The notes under the pieces are model-generated. The model was given only the letters and a program-made list of their open reading frames with translations, did no database searches and was not told the DNA's origin. 64,000 nt of DNA from Streptomyces acidiscabies (GTDB lineage: Bacteria > Actinomycetota > Actinomycetes > Streptomycetales > Streptomycetaceae), in assembly GCF_020010905.1 (NCBI RefSeq), contig NZ_JAGJBY010000002.1, forward strand, positions 620,001 through 684,000. The letters are read 5' to 3'. Positions within the stretch are counted from its first letter, which is position 1, and every line of letters starts with the position of its first letter. Made by a program: the position numbers and the translations under genes. Shown piece after piece: positions 43,854-55,500 of this stretch.

Positions 43854-44816
43854 TCAGTCCACCGTCACGTAGTCGGGACCGGAGTAGCGGCCGGTGGCCA
43901 GCTTCTGACGCTGCATCAGCAGATCGTTGAGGAGGGAGGAGGCGCCGAAACGGAACCAGTGGTTGTCCAGCCAGTCCGCACCGGCCGTCTCGTTCACCAG
44001 CACGAGGAACTTGACCGCGTCCTTCGTCGTACGGATGCCGCCCGCGGGCTTCACCCCGACCTGTACGCCGGTCTGCGCGCGGAAGTCGCGCACCGCCTCC
44101 AGCATCAACAGGGTGTTCGCGGGAGTCGCGTTGACGGCGACCTTGCCGGTGGACGTCTTGATGAAGTCCGCGCCCGCGATCATGCCCAGCCAGCTCGCGC
44201 GCCGGATGTTGTCGTACGTCGACAGCTCGCCGGTCTCGAAGATGACCTTGAGCCGGGCGGCGCCGGACGCCTCCTTCACGGCCACGATCTCGTCGTACAC
44301 CTTGAGGTAGTTCCCGGCGAGGAACGCGCCCCGGTCGATGACCATGTCGATCTCGTCGGCACCGGCGGCCACGGCGTCACGGACGTCGGCCAGCTTGACG
44401 TCGAGCGCGGCGCGGCCGGCGGGGAAGGCGGTCGCCACCGACGCGACCTTCACGCCGGAACCGGCGACGGCCGCCTTCGCGGTCGCGACCATGTCCGGGT
44501 ACACGCAGACGGCCGCCGTCGCGGGCGTCGTGCGGTCGGTCGGGTCGGGGTGGACGGCCTTCGCGCCGAGCGCCCGGACCTTGCCGGGGGTGTCCGCGCC
44601 TTCCAGCGTCGTCAGGTCGACCATGGAAATCGCCAGGTCGATGGCGTACGCCTTCGCGGTGGTCTTGATCGAACGGGTCCCGAGCGAGGCGGCACGGGCC
44701 TCCAGGCCGACCGCGTCGACACCGGGGAGGCCGTGCAGGAAGCGCCGCAGCGTGCTGTCGGACGCGGCGACGTCGGCGAGCGCCGAGCGGGCAGCAGGGG
44801 GTGCAGTGGTGGGCAT
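43854..44816 (-). CDS. deoC: Deoxyribose-phosphate aldolase
   Basis: A 320-residue class I aldolase (DERA) that cleaves 2-deoxyribose 5-phosphate to acetaldehyde and glyceraldehyde 3-phosphate. The barrel motifs are present: VCVYPDMVATAKAAV, the proton-relay segment GADEIDMVIDRG, LKVIFETGEL and the Schiff-base lysine in ADFIKTSTGKV. The chain is longer than the E. coli type, with an N-terminal extension of about 60 residues, as in human and actinobacterial forms. ATG 44816 is chosen; GTG 44822 is in frame. It is the first gene of a three-gene operon with aldehyde dehydrogenases, preceded by a perfect regulon palindrome. Confidence 0.95.
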   Translation of the reverse strand: MPTTAPPAARSALADVAASDSTLRRFLHGLPGVDAVGLEARAASLGTRSIKTTAKAYAIDLAISMVDLTTLEGADTPGKVRALGAKAVHPDPTDRTTPATAAVCVYPDMVATAKAAVAGSGVKVASVATAFPAGRAALDVKLADVRDAVAAGADEIDMVIDRGAFLAGNYLKVYDEIVAVKEASGAARLKVIFETGELSTYDNIRRASWLGMIAGADFIKTSTGKVAVNATPANTLLMLEAVRDFRAQTGVQVGVKPAGGIRTTKDAVKFLVLVNETAGADWLDNHWFRFGASSLLNDLLMQRQKLATGRYSGPDYVTVD

Positions 44817-44835
44817 GGTCACCAGATGAGCATAT

Positions 44836-44847
44836 CTACGCGCGTAG
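44836..44847. promoter_or_regulatory. Nucleoside-regulon operator (deoC)
   Basis: The perfect palindrome CTACGCGCGTAG lies 19 bases before the deoC ATG. On the minus strand a possible -10 element TATACA (44857-44852) ends four bases upstream of it, so the palindrome would sit at the transcription start, as at the transporter operon. The remaining spacer to 45023 shows nothing further. Confidence 0.8.
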
Positions 44848-45023
44848 CGGATGTATAGGGCCGGTGGGCCTTACAGGGGGCTCCGGGGAGTTCCGGGGAG
44901 CTACGGGTATGACGCCGGGGTGGCTCCTGGGTATGAGGCCCGCGACTGGCTCCTCCGGGGGATGGGTACCCCCTACTGGGGTCTGAGATGGCCCAGGGAG
45001 ACCCTTCGGGCAGAATCGGGCGC

Positions 45024-45683
45024 ATGACGACCCCCGCACACGAGCCGCAGCCCTCCGGTCCCGCGTACCCGGACCGCGTCTACCGCTCACCCGCCGGCAT
45101 CGTCGGTGGAGTCCTGCTGCTCGGCATCGGCGGCTGGCTCGGCATCGACGCGGTCGTCGTCGGGCACGGCCGCACGCCGTGGCTGGCGCTCGCGGCGCTC
45201 CTGCTCGCCGTACCCCTGGTGGCGGCCTTCACGATCCGCCCTGCGGTGTACGCCAACGAGGAACGCCTCCGCATCCGCAACCCCTTCCGTGTGATCGTCC
45301 TCCCCTGGTCCGAGGTCGCGGTGGTCCGCTCGAACTACACGAACGAGGCGGTCAGCAACGCGGGCGACAAGTTCCAGCTCTGGGCCATCCCGGTCTCCCT
45401 CCGGGGCCGCAAGAAGGCGACACGCCGCGCCGCTCGGGGCAGCGCCGGCGGGGGGATGTCGCTGTTCGGCGCCGGGATGCGTACGACGGACGTCGACACG
45501 GGGGACGACCTCGCCTCCGGCGACCGCTCCATGGCGGACCTGCGGTCCCTGCACGAGGGCTACCGTCCGGGGACCGAGTCCACCGACGCCCCGACCGAGG
45601 TGAGCGTCCGCTGGGCGTGGGAGGTACTGGGACCCGTCGTCGCCGGGGCCGTAGTCCTGGTGATTCTGCTGGCGGTGGGGTAA
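45024..45683 (+). CDS. PH-domain membrane protein
   Basis: A 219-residue protein with three predicted membrane spans: GGVLLLGIGGWLGIDAVVVG, LALAALLLAVPLVAAFTI and the C-terminal VLGPVVAGAVVLVILLAVG. Between the second and third lies a bacterial PH-like beta domain, RPAVYANEERLRIRNPFRVI followed by LPWSEVAVVRS, a pattern typical of the actinobacterial PH_6 type. No catalytic residues are expected. ATG 45024 has the weak site GGG upstream. It is divergent from deoC and separate from the regulon by all visible signals. Confidence 0.85.
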   Translation: MTTPAHEPQPSGPAYPDRVYRSPAGIVGGVLLLGIGGWLGIDAVVVGHGRTPWLALAALLLAVPLVAAFTIRPAVYANEERLRIRNPFRVIVLPWSEVAVVRSNYTNEAVSNAGDKFQLWAIPVSLRGRKKATRRAARGSAGGGMSLFGAGMRTTDVDTGDDLASGDRSMADLRSLHEGYRPGTESTDAPTEVSVRWAWEVLGPVVAGAVVLVILLAVG

Positions 45684-45793
45684 TTCACGCGGCTCGCCCG
45701 CTCCGCGTCATACCGCATGGCGATCTCTCGCATGTATGTACGACGTACCCCTGGGGGAGGGTGTACCCAGCGACTTGAGAGCTAGGGGGAGCC

Positions 45794-46399
45794 GTGGTCA
45801 AAACTCGGCGGCAGTGGCGTGCCCGGGGTGGGGCGAAGCGTGTCGTACCCGGGCGGGGGAGACGGGTGCTCGGTGTCGTCGGCCGACGGCTTAGGGCGCA
45901 CCGGGGCTGGGTGGCGGGAGCCGCCGCGCTCGCCATGCTCGGATCGATCGGGTTCGCGCTGTTCGGCGGCGGTGACGAGGGGACCACGAGCACTCCCCCC
46001 GACACGCGCGCGCGGGAGTATCGGGACTTCGACGCGTGCCTGCTGACCGGGGCGGACGGCATCGCGCGCGGGACGGTCGCGGCGACCGTGTGGGACGGCA
46101 TGCAGCAGGCGTCGAAGGAGACCCGCGCTCGCGTGACCTACGTACCCGTCACGGGGGAGCAGACCGCCGACAACGCGCGACCGTTCGTGAACGGGCTCGT
46201 CCAGCGGCAGTGCGACGTCGTCCTGGCCGTGGGTACCCCACAGGTACGAGCCGCGGAGACCGCCGCAGGCCAGCACCCCTCGGTGTCGTTCCTCGTGGTC
46301 GGCGACGGGGAGGCGGCACGGGACAACATCACCGTCGTACGGCCCGGGGAGGGCCTCAAGAGCGCGGTGGTGAAGGGGATTCGGGGCGCGATGGTGTGA
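45794..46399 (+). CDS. Membrane-anchored half BMP-like protein
   Basis: A 201-residue protein. It has a very basic cytoplasmic segment of about 38 residues, a single span (GWVAGAAALAMLGSIGFALFG) and an extracellular part that looks like one lobe of a BMP-family binding protein: DACLLTGADGIARGTVAATVWDG, NGLVQRQCDVVLAVG and SVSFLVVGDG. The second lobe is absent, so it is not a complete transport receptor. GGGGGAG ends six bases before GTG 45794. Its proximity to deoC and its family suggest nucleoside sensing at the membrane; that is inference. Confidence 0.72.
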   Translation: MVKTRRQWRARGGAKRVVPGRGRRVLGVVGRRLRAHRGWVAGAAALAMLGSIGFALFGGGDEGTTSTPPDTRAREYRDFDACLLTGADGIARGTVAATVWDGMQQASKETRARVTYVPVTGEQTADNARPFVNGLVQRQCDVVLAVGTPQVRAAETAAGQHPSVSFLVVGDGEAARDNITVVRPGEGLKSAVVKGIRGAMV

Positions 46400-46432
46400 A
46401 GTGCCCGCAGGTTCCTACCAATTGGCAAAGAT

Positions 46433-46470
46433 CGAACAAAATTGCCGAGATTGTAGTGAACATTTGTTCG
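46433..46470. promoter_or_regulatory. A/T-rich inverted repeat upstream of Rhs gene
   Basis: CGAACAAA (46433-46440) and its complement TTTGTTCG (46463-46470) are 22 bases apart, in a pocket far richer in A/T than the surroundings. It precedes the Rhs start by about 50 bases and may be its promoter and operator. Confidence 0.5.
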
Positions 46471-46521
46471 TCCTTGGGGATGCCCTTCGGAGTTCTGTAG
46501 GGGATCTTGCGGGGGCGGGAC

Positions 46522-49500
46522 ATGCGTAGACACAGGCTGAGATCGATCGCTCTTTCGGTGCTCGTCTTCTTCTCGTTCATGCTCACGACCGAAACGGCGG
46601 CGGCGAACGGTGCCACCCTCCCGGCGCTGAGCATGCCGAAGCTGTCGCTCTCGGTCCTGTGGGCCTGGGCCAACACCTCCCCGCTCGACACCCCCGACCA
46701 GGCGAGCGGCACCGCTGAGGGCAAGAGCCACATCGCCTCCACGGCGGCCACCAGCGCGGACGGCGGCAGCGGGCGCGCCGCCGGTGAGGGCCAGGGTCAA
46801 CTCGACCCGTACGAACGGCCGGTGGCCGAGACCGAGCAGGTCACCACCGGACCCGCCGCCCCCACCGAGGGCAGCTTCGACCCCGCCACCAGCGAGCGCG
46901 ACGCGGCCAAGTCCACCGCCACCTCGGACCACTTCGTCAACGCGGACGGCTCCACCACGGTCCGCCACTACACCGGACGCACCAACTTCCAGGGACCGGA
47001 CGGCAGTTGGCAGCCGATCGACACGAGCCTGGTGGAAGGCGCGGACGGCCGGTACACCCAGGACGCCAACTCCCTCGACGTCGAGTTCGCCGCGCACGCG
47101 AACGACGCCGCACTGGCCTCCGTCTCCCTGGGCGACGGACGCGCCCTGTCGTACACCCTGGACGGCGCACGGCAGGTCACGGCGGTCGAGAACGCCGACG
47201 GCACCCTCGTCTACCCGCAGGTCGTCCCTGGCACGGACGTCCAACTCGTGCCGATCGCCGACGGGTTCAAGGAGAACCTCGTCCTGAACTCGCCGGCCGC
47301 GGCGAACTCCTGGCTCTTCAGGCTGGACGCCGAGGGGCTGACCCCGCGCCTCGCCGAAACCGGCGACGTCGAGTTCACCGGCGCGGACGGCAAGGTCGCC
47401 GCGACGGTCCCGCACGCCTACATGGTCGACTCGAAGACCGACCCGCGCTCCGGCGAGGGCGCGCGTTCGGCGCAGGTGTCGTACGAACTGACCACGGTGG
47501 ACGGGCAGTCGGCGCTGCGGATGACCGCCGACCGGAGCTGGCTGGACGACCCCGAGCGGGTCTACCCGGTGACCGTCGACCCGACGACCGTCGTCTCGGC
47601 GAGCGAGGGGACGTACGTGCAGAGCGACGCCGCTCTGAACCGCTCCACCGAGACGCAGATCAAGGTCGGTTCGTACGACGCGGGCACCAACAAGGCCAAC
47701 TCCTTCCTCCAGTTCTCCTCGCTGGCCTCGAAGATCGCCGGACAGAAGGTGTCCGCCGCGACCCTCAACGTGTGGGCGCTGTGGGCCTCGGTCTGCGACC
47801 CCACGCCGTTCTCGGTGTACCCGGTGACCCAGGCGTGGGTGCCGTCGACGACCACGACCTACCCCGGCCCGACGGTCGGCACCGCCATCGGCACCGCGTC
47901 CGTGAACCCCGGCGCCGCCTGCAAGAACCCGGACGGCAGCGTCGACGTCGGCGTGAAGATGCCGGTGACGCTGTCGACGTCCTGGTTCACGCAGGTCGCC
48001 ACCGGCGGCGCCAACTACGGCCTGGCGATGGCCGCTCCGACCGGTGACGGACTGCACTGGAAGCGTTTCCACTCCGACAACTCCGCGACCGCCGCCTGGC
48101 GTCCCTCGCTGGACCTGACCTACGCCGCCAACACCCAGCCGCAGGTCAACGCGCAGTACCCGCCGGAGAACTTCCAGGCCAACACGCTCCAGCCGGAGCT
48201 GCTGGTCTACGCGAGCGACGCCGACAAGTGGCCCAATACGGCGCTGAGTTACGAGTTCGAGGTGTACGACGCCGACTCGGCGAGCACCACCCCGGTCGTC
48301 ACCTCCGGCAGCCTCGCCAAGAGCAGCTGGAAGATACCCGCCGGCAAACTGAAGTGGTCGAAGAACTACGCCTGGTACGTGGGCGTTTCGGACGGCTACG
48401 ACGAAGTGACGTACTCCAGCCGCTTCACCACCGCCGTGCCGCAGCCGCCGGTCACCTCCGGCCTCGCGCAGAACACGGACGGCCACGAGTTCGACCCCTC
48501 GGACGGCAACTACACCACCGAGGACACCGACGCGGACCTCGACGTCGTCGGCCCCTCCCTCCAGATCGACCGCTCCTACAACAGCCTCGACCCGCGCACG
48601 GACGGCGCGTTCGGTGCCGGCTGGTCGACGATCGCCGACATGAAGGCCGCCGAGGCCAAGGACCCCTCGGGCGTGGTCACCAGCGTGATCGTCACCTACC
48701 CCGGCGGCGAGCAGGTCGCCTTCGGTCGCAACAGCGACGGCACCTTCCAGCCGCCGCTCGGCCGGTACGCTCGGCTGCTCGCGGTCTCCGGCGGCGGATA
48801 CACGCTGACCGACAAGGAGTTCACCGAGTACGCCTTCAAGCAGACCACCGCGAAGGCCGGCACGTACGCGATCTCCGCGATCAAGGACTACGCGGGCCGC
48901 GGCGAGACGTTCGCCTACAACACGGCCAAGCAGCTCACGAAGATCACGAACGACACGGCCAAGCGGTCCCTGTCACTGACCTGGACCACCCCCACCGGCG
49001 CTACCGCCGCGCACGTCGACACCGTGTTCACCGCACCCGCCGACCCCAACGACGCGTCGTCCACGCAGACTTGGAAGTACGGCTACTCCGGCGACCAGCT
49101 CACGTCGGTCTGCCCGCCCGCCGACCAGTCGCGCTGCACGGTGTACCGCTACACCACCGGCAACCACTACCGCACCACGGTCCTGGACGCCGATCCGTAC
49201 GCCTACTGGCGGCTCGGCGAGGCGAGCGGGACGGGCGTCGCCAAGGACTCCGTCGACACCAACCAGGGCCGCTACAACGGTACTTACCGCAACGTGACCC
49301 TGGGAAGCTCGGCCTTCCTCGCCGGTTCGACGCAGACCACGGCGACCTTCAACGGCACGACGTCCTACGTCGAGATGCCGTCCGCACCCGGCGCGACACC
49401 GTCCTACATGACCGTCTCGCTCTGGTTCAGGACGACCACCGCCGGCGGGGTGCTCTTCTACTACGGAGACAAGCCGCTCAGCGACGCCGATCCGGTCGCC

Positions 49501-52500
49501 AGCACGACGAAGAACACCCCGGCGGTGTACGTCGGCACGGACGGGAAGCTGCGCGGTTGCCTTGCCATGTCGCCGAGTTGCAGTCCCACGGCGGTCTCCT
49601 CGGCGACCGTCACGGACGGGCAGTGGCACAACGCGGTCCTCACCGGACAGGCCAGCAGTCAGACTCTCTACCTGGACGGCGTCGCCCAGGGCTCGCTGAC
49701 CGGGGCCATCAACGACTGGGAGCAGCCCTACATCTCGCTGGGCGCGGGCGTGAACACGCAGGGCTGGCCCGCGATGAACACGAACGACCAACTCGGCCAC
49801 TACACCGGGCAGATGGCCGAGGCGGCGATCTACTCCGAGCCGCTCGACCCGTCCGTGATCACCGCCCAGTACCAGGCCGCCAAGCGGTCCGCCGGGCTCC
49901 TCGACAAGATCACCACACCGAACGGGAAGGTCCAGGCACAGGTCGAGTACGGGAAGACCGACGACCTCGTGCAGCGGGTCACCGACGGCGAGGGCGGCGT
50001 CTGGAAGCTCAACACCCCCACCGTCACCGGCTCTTCGCAGGTCTACCGCTCGGCGGTGATGGGGTCCGCGCCGACCGGGTACTGGCGGCTGGGCGACACC
50101 CTCGGCGCACCCGAGGCCGCGAACGAGGTGCACACCGGGTTCGGCACGTACAACACCGTCACGCAGGGCGCCGCCGGGCCGTTCGGCGCCGGAGACTCAA
50201 CTGCCGCGACGTTCAACGGGACTTCGTCGTACGCGGAGATACCGTTCACGCCCTGGCACAGCTCCTCGGCGCGCGCTGTCGAACTGTGGTTCAAGACCGC
50301 GAGCCCGGGTGTGCTCCTCTCGGACCAGTCGCAGCCTCCCAACCTCTCGACGCCGGCCGGTACTTGGAGTCCGCTGCTGTACGTCGGAGCGGACGGGAAG
50401 CTGCACGGACACTGGTGGAGCGGCGGCAACGCCGGAGCCGCGTTCGGGTCGACGGGTGCGGTCAACGACAACGCCTGGCACCACGCGGTCCTCACCGCCG
50501 ACGGCACGACCCAGACCCTGTACGTCGACGGCGCCAAGCAGGCCGACCTGACCAGCGGCGTCAACGACCAGTCCAACACCCGCACGTTCGTCGGGGCCGG
50601 CTTCGTCAAGAGCGGCTGGGTCAGCTCACCCGGCGACGTCAGCTACTTCAAGGGCTCGATCGCCGAAGTCGCCGCGTACGGACACTCCCTGACGGAGGAT
50701 CAGGTCGGGCAGCACTGGTCCGCGTACAAGGCGTCCTCCGGCGTCGCCCCGGTGCGCACCGTCACGCTCACCGACCCCGCCGACAAGACCCTCACCTACG
50801 TGTACGACGCCGAGCTGGGCAACCGGCTGCTCGCCGCGATCGACACCAACGGCAAGCGCACGACGTACGGTTACGACACCTCCGGCTTCCTGCACACGGT
50901 GACCGACGCCAACGGCAACCGCGGCATCACCGGCCACGACATCCGCGGCAACACGGTCTCCCAGACCGACTGCCAGGACACGGCCGCCGGTAGGTGCGCC
51001 ACCGAGTACTACACGTACTACCCCGACTCGACGACCGCGTTCCCCGCGATGGACCCGCGCAACGACCTGCTCCTCACCGAACGGGACGCGCGCTCCTCGT
51101 CCGCGACGGACACCACGTACCTGACGAGCTACGCGTACGACACCGGCGGCAACCTCCTGTCGGTGACCGGCCCGCCGGTCGCCGGACACCCCAACGGGCG
51201 TACGGCGACGACCAGTTACACGACCTCCGGCACGGTCGCCGCCGAAGGGGGTACGGCCGTCGCCCCCGCCGGTCTGGTCGACACGGTGACCACACCCGGC
51301 GGCAGACGCACCAAGTACGTCTACTACGCCAACGGCGACCTCGCCGAGACCACCGACGCGAACGGCGCGAAGGCCAAGTACACCTACGACAGCCTCGGCC
51401 GCCAACTGTCCCGTACGGAGGTCTCCGACGCGCAGCCGGACGGGCTCGTCACCTCCTGGACGTACGACAAGAACGACCAGGTCCTCACCGAGACCAGCCC
51501 GGCCGTCACCAACCGGGTCAGCGGCGCCGAGCACCGGGCCAGGACGTTCACCGCCTTCGACGCGGACGGCAACGTCGTCTCGCAGACGGTCTCCGACCTC
51601 AGCGGCGGCGACACCGCGCGCATCACCTCGATGACGTACGACCCCTACAACCGCCTTGCCTCGCGCACCGATCCGGGCGGCGGCGTCACCTCGTACGAGT
51701 ACGACGCCTACGGCAACAAGGTGAAGGAGACCGACCCCGGGGGGAACGTCAGCACCTACACCTACGACGCCGAGGGACGCCCCCTCACCACCAACTTGCT
51801 GGACTACACCGGCGATCCGCAGAACCCGCAGTCGCCGGCCACCCTTGTCCAGGAGTCCCGGGCCTACGACCCGGCGGGCCGGCTCGCCTCGCTCACCGAC
51901 GCGATGGGCTGGGTCACGGCGTACACCTACACCGACGACGGCCTCACCGCCTCGGTGGTCCGCAAGGACCCGGCGACCGGCAAGCAGTTCGTCGAGCAGG
52001 CCAACACCTATGACCTGGCGGGGAACTTGACCCGGCAGATCACCAACGACGGCCGCACCACGACCACGTTCGAGGTCGACGCCGCCGACCGCGTCACCTC
52101 CTCGGTGCTCGACCCGGCCGGCGCGGGCCGCACCACGAAGGTGGCCTACGACCCGGACGACAACGTCGTGACAGAGTCGGAGTACGACCCGGCGACCGCC
52201 GACACCGACATCCGCGACACCCGGTACGACCGCCTCGGCAACGTCACCGGGACCACCGTCCACGACGGCACCGCCGCACCCGTCGCCCGCTGGAAGCTCG
52301 CCGAGACCAGCGGCCTCGCCGCCGGGGACTCCTCGGGCGGCAACAACAAGGTGACACTGGGCAGTTCGGTCACCCGCTCCACCGAAAAGGGCGGCGCGGC
52401 GGTCTTCAACGCGACCGCGAACGCCTACGGCAAGGCGGACGGACCGGCCGTCAACACCAGCGGCAGCTTCACCGTCTCGGCGTGGGTCAAGCTCGGCTCG

Positions 52501-55500
52501 ACGAGCGCCAACAGCACCTTCGTCGCGCAGGACGGCGACGTCGCGAGCGGCTTCCAGCTGTACTACGCCACCGGCGCCGGCTGGACCTTCAACCGGCACT
52601 CCGCGGACGTCGCCAACCCCACCATCACCCGTGCGTCCTCCGGCACTTCGGCGGTGACCACCAACACCTGGACCCATCTCACCGGCGTCTACGACCAGTT
52701 GGCGGGCGCGCTGCGCCTGTACGTCAACGGCACCCAGGCAGGCACCGCCGCCTTCACCACACCGTGGGAGTCCACCGGCCCGCTCCAGCTCGGCCGCCGC
52801 CTCTACCAGGGCGCCTACGGCGAGAACGCGCAGGGCCAGATCGCCGACGTCCAGGTCTACGGCGAGGCGCTGACCGCCGCGCAGGTGTCGGCGGTGTACG
52901 GCAACACCCTTCCCGCGTCCGGCAGTTCGGTCCGCACGACGAGCTGGAAGCTGGACCAGCGGGGCCTGCCGACCTCGATGACCGACCCGGCGGGCAACAC
53001 CACCGACTACGCCTACGACACGGCGGCCCAGCAGACCGTGGTCACCGAACCGGCCGTCAACGCCGAACACGACGGCGGCGCACCCGAGTTGATCCGTCCG
53101 ATCTCGATGACCGGGTACAACACCTTCGGCGAGGTCACGGAGACGTACGACCCGAGCGGCCGGAAGGTCGTCACCGCCTACGACGCGGACGGCCAGGAGA
53201 CCTCGACCACCCTGCCCGGCTACACCCCGCCGGGTTCCACCACACCGGTCACGGCGACCTCCTGGAACGAGTACAACAAACTCGGCCAGGTCACCGCCGA
53301 GGTCGACCCGCTCGGCAACCGCACGACGTACACCTACACCCAGCTCGGCGACCTCGCCTCGGTCACCGAACCGGGCGGCGGGAAGTCGGCGTTCGCCTAC
53401 ACCCCGAACGGCGACCTGCTGTCGGCGACCCGGCCGGGCGGCGCCCGCGAGGAGTCCACCTGGGACTACCTCGGACGCGAGCTGACCAGTACGGACATCG
53501 TGCGCCAGCCGACGCAGAGGGCGTACACGGCGATCAACGAGTACGACGCGCCCGGCGGCGACCTCTCCCGGACCGTCAGCCCCACGGGGGTCACGCAGTC
53601 CTACGTGTACAACGCGCTCGGCGAGGTCACCGAGGCCACGGACGGCGCCGGGAACACGTCCAAGTACACGTACACGATGGACGGCGAGGTCCTCACCGCG
53701 ACCGACCCGGACGGCACCAGTACCCGTAGTACCTACGACGGATACGGCCAGTTGACGGCCGTCAGCGACGTGGACGCGGGCGGCCTGGTGCTGCGCACCA
53801 GCCGTACGGCCTACGACCGGTCCGGCAACCCGGTGACGGCGACCGACCCCCGGGGTCATACCGCCACTCTCACGTACGACGCGACGGGCCTGGTCACGAA
53901 GTCGGTCGAGCCGGTCTCCGCGACCGAGTCGGTCACCACGTCCTACGGGTACGACGCGGCGGGCAACCTCACGCGGTACACGGACGGCCGGGGCAACCCG
54001 TACATCACCACGTACAACGCGTGGGGCCTGCCGGAGTCGGCGATCGAACCCTCCACGCCGTCCCATCCGGCCCTCGCGGACCGCACGTTCACCACGGTGT
54101 ACGACGCGGCCGGACGCCCGTCCGAGCAGCGGTCGCCGGGTGGAGTCGTCGTCACCCAGGAGTACGACGCGAAGAGCCGGCTGGTGAAACAGACCGGCAC
54201 GGGTGCGGAGGCGGCGACCGCCGACCACACGTACACCTACGACTCCGACGACCGCGTCACCTCGGTGACGGGCACCGACGCCGGAAGGAACACGTTCACC
54301 TACGACGACCGGGGGCTCCTGCTGTCGGCGTCCGGCCCGTCCGGCGACTCCTCCTTCGCCTACGACGGCGACGGCGGGATGACCTCGCGGACCGACGCCT
54401 CAGGGACCTCGACGTACGCCTACGACACGGCGGGCCGGGTCAAGACGGTCGGCGACGCGGCCACCGGGAGCAGCCAGTCGTACACCTACGACGTCAACAG
54501 CCGTGTCAGACAGGTCGATTACGGCAGCGGCAAGTCCAAGAGGGACTACGCCTACGACGGCTTGGACCGGCCGACCTCGGACAAGCTGACCTCGCCGACC
54601 GGCAGGACGGTGGCGTCGGTCGCGTACGGGTGGGACGAGAACGACAACCTGACGTCGAAGACGACGACAGGGGTCGCCGGTGCCTCCACGAACACGTACA
54701 CCTACGACTGGGCGGACCGGCTGGCCTCGTGGAACAACGGGACCGCCACTGAGGTCTACGGGTACGACGCCTCCGGCAACCGGACCCGGGTCGGCGGCGA
54801 TACGTACACCTACGACGCGCGCAGCCGGCTCACCTCGGACGGACACACGTCGTACGCGTACACCCCGAGAGGGACCCTGCGGAGTAGTACCGCCGAGGAC
54901 GGCACCCAGACCTCGGTCGCGGCCGACGCCTTCAACCGGGTGATCAGCGAGGGCGACCGGACGTACGCGTACGACGGACTCGACCGGGTGCTGGGAGCCA
55001 AGGACCAGAACGGGGCAGAGGTCTACGCCTTCCAGTACAGCGGCGTCGGCAACGATGTGGCGTCGGACGGGACCGCGACGTACAGCCGTAATACCGACGG
55101 GTCGCTGCTGGGCGTGAAGACGCCGGTGTCGTCGGCGCTGGTGTGGACGGACCTCCACGACGACGTGGTCGGGCAGTTCACGGACACCGGGGAGAGCCTG
55201 TCCGGGTCGGCGAGCTACACGCCGTTCGGGAAGGTCACCTCCTCGACCGGGCTGGTCGGCAATCTCGGTTACCAGTCCGGGTGGACCGATCCGGAGACCG
55301 CCAAGGTCAATATGGCGGCGCGGTGGTATTCGCCGGAGGCCGGGCAATTCCTGAGCCGCGACACGGTGTCCAACAGTCCGCTGCCGGATTCCGTGAACGC
55401 GAACCGGTACGCGTACGCCAACCAGAATCCGATGACGGGGACGGACCCGACCGGGCACGGGTTCTTCAGCGGCCTCAAGAAGGTCGGCAAGAAGCTCGCG

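Noticed and set aside
50626..54228. A 1200-codon minus-strand frame inside the Rhs gene
   Set aside because: Stop codons are rare on the opposite strand of GC-rich DNA. The plus frame has YD repeats and LamG-like domains, and the minus product is a Gly/Arg/Val-rich low-complexity chain.
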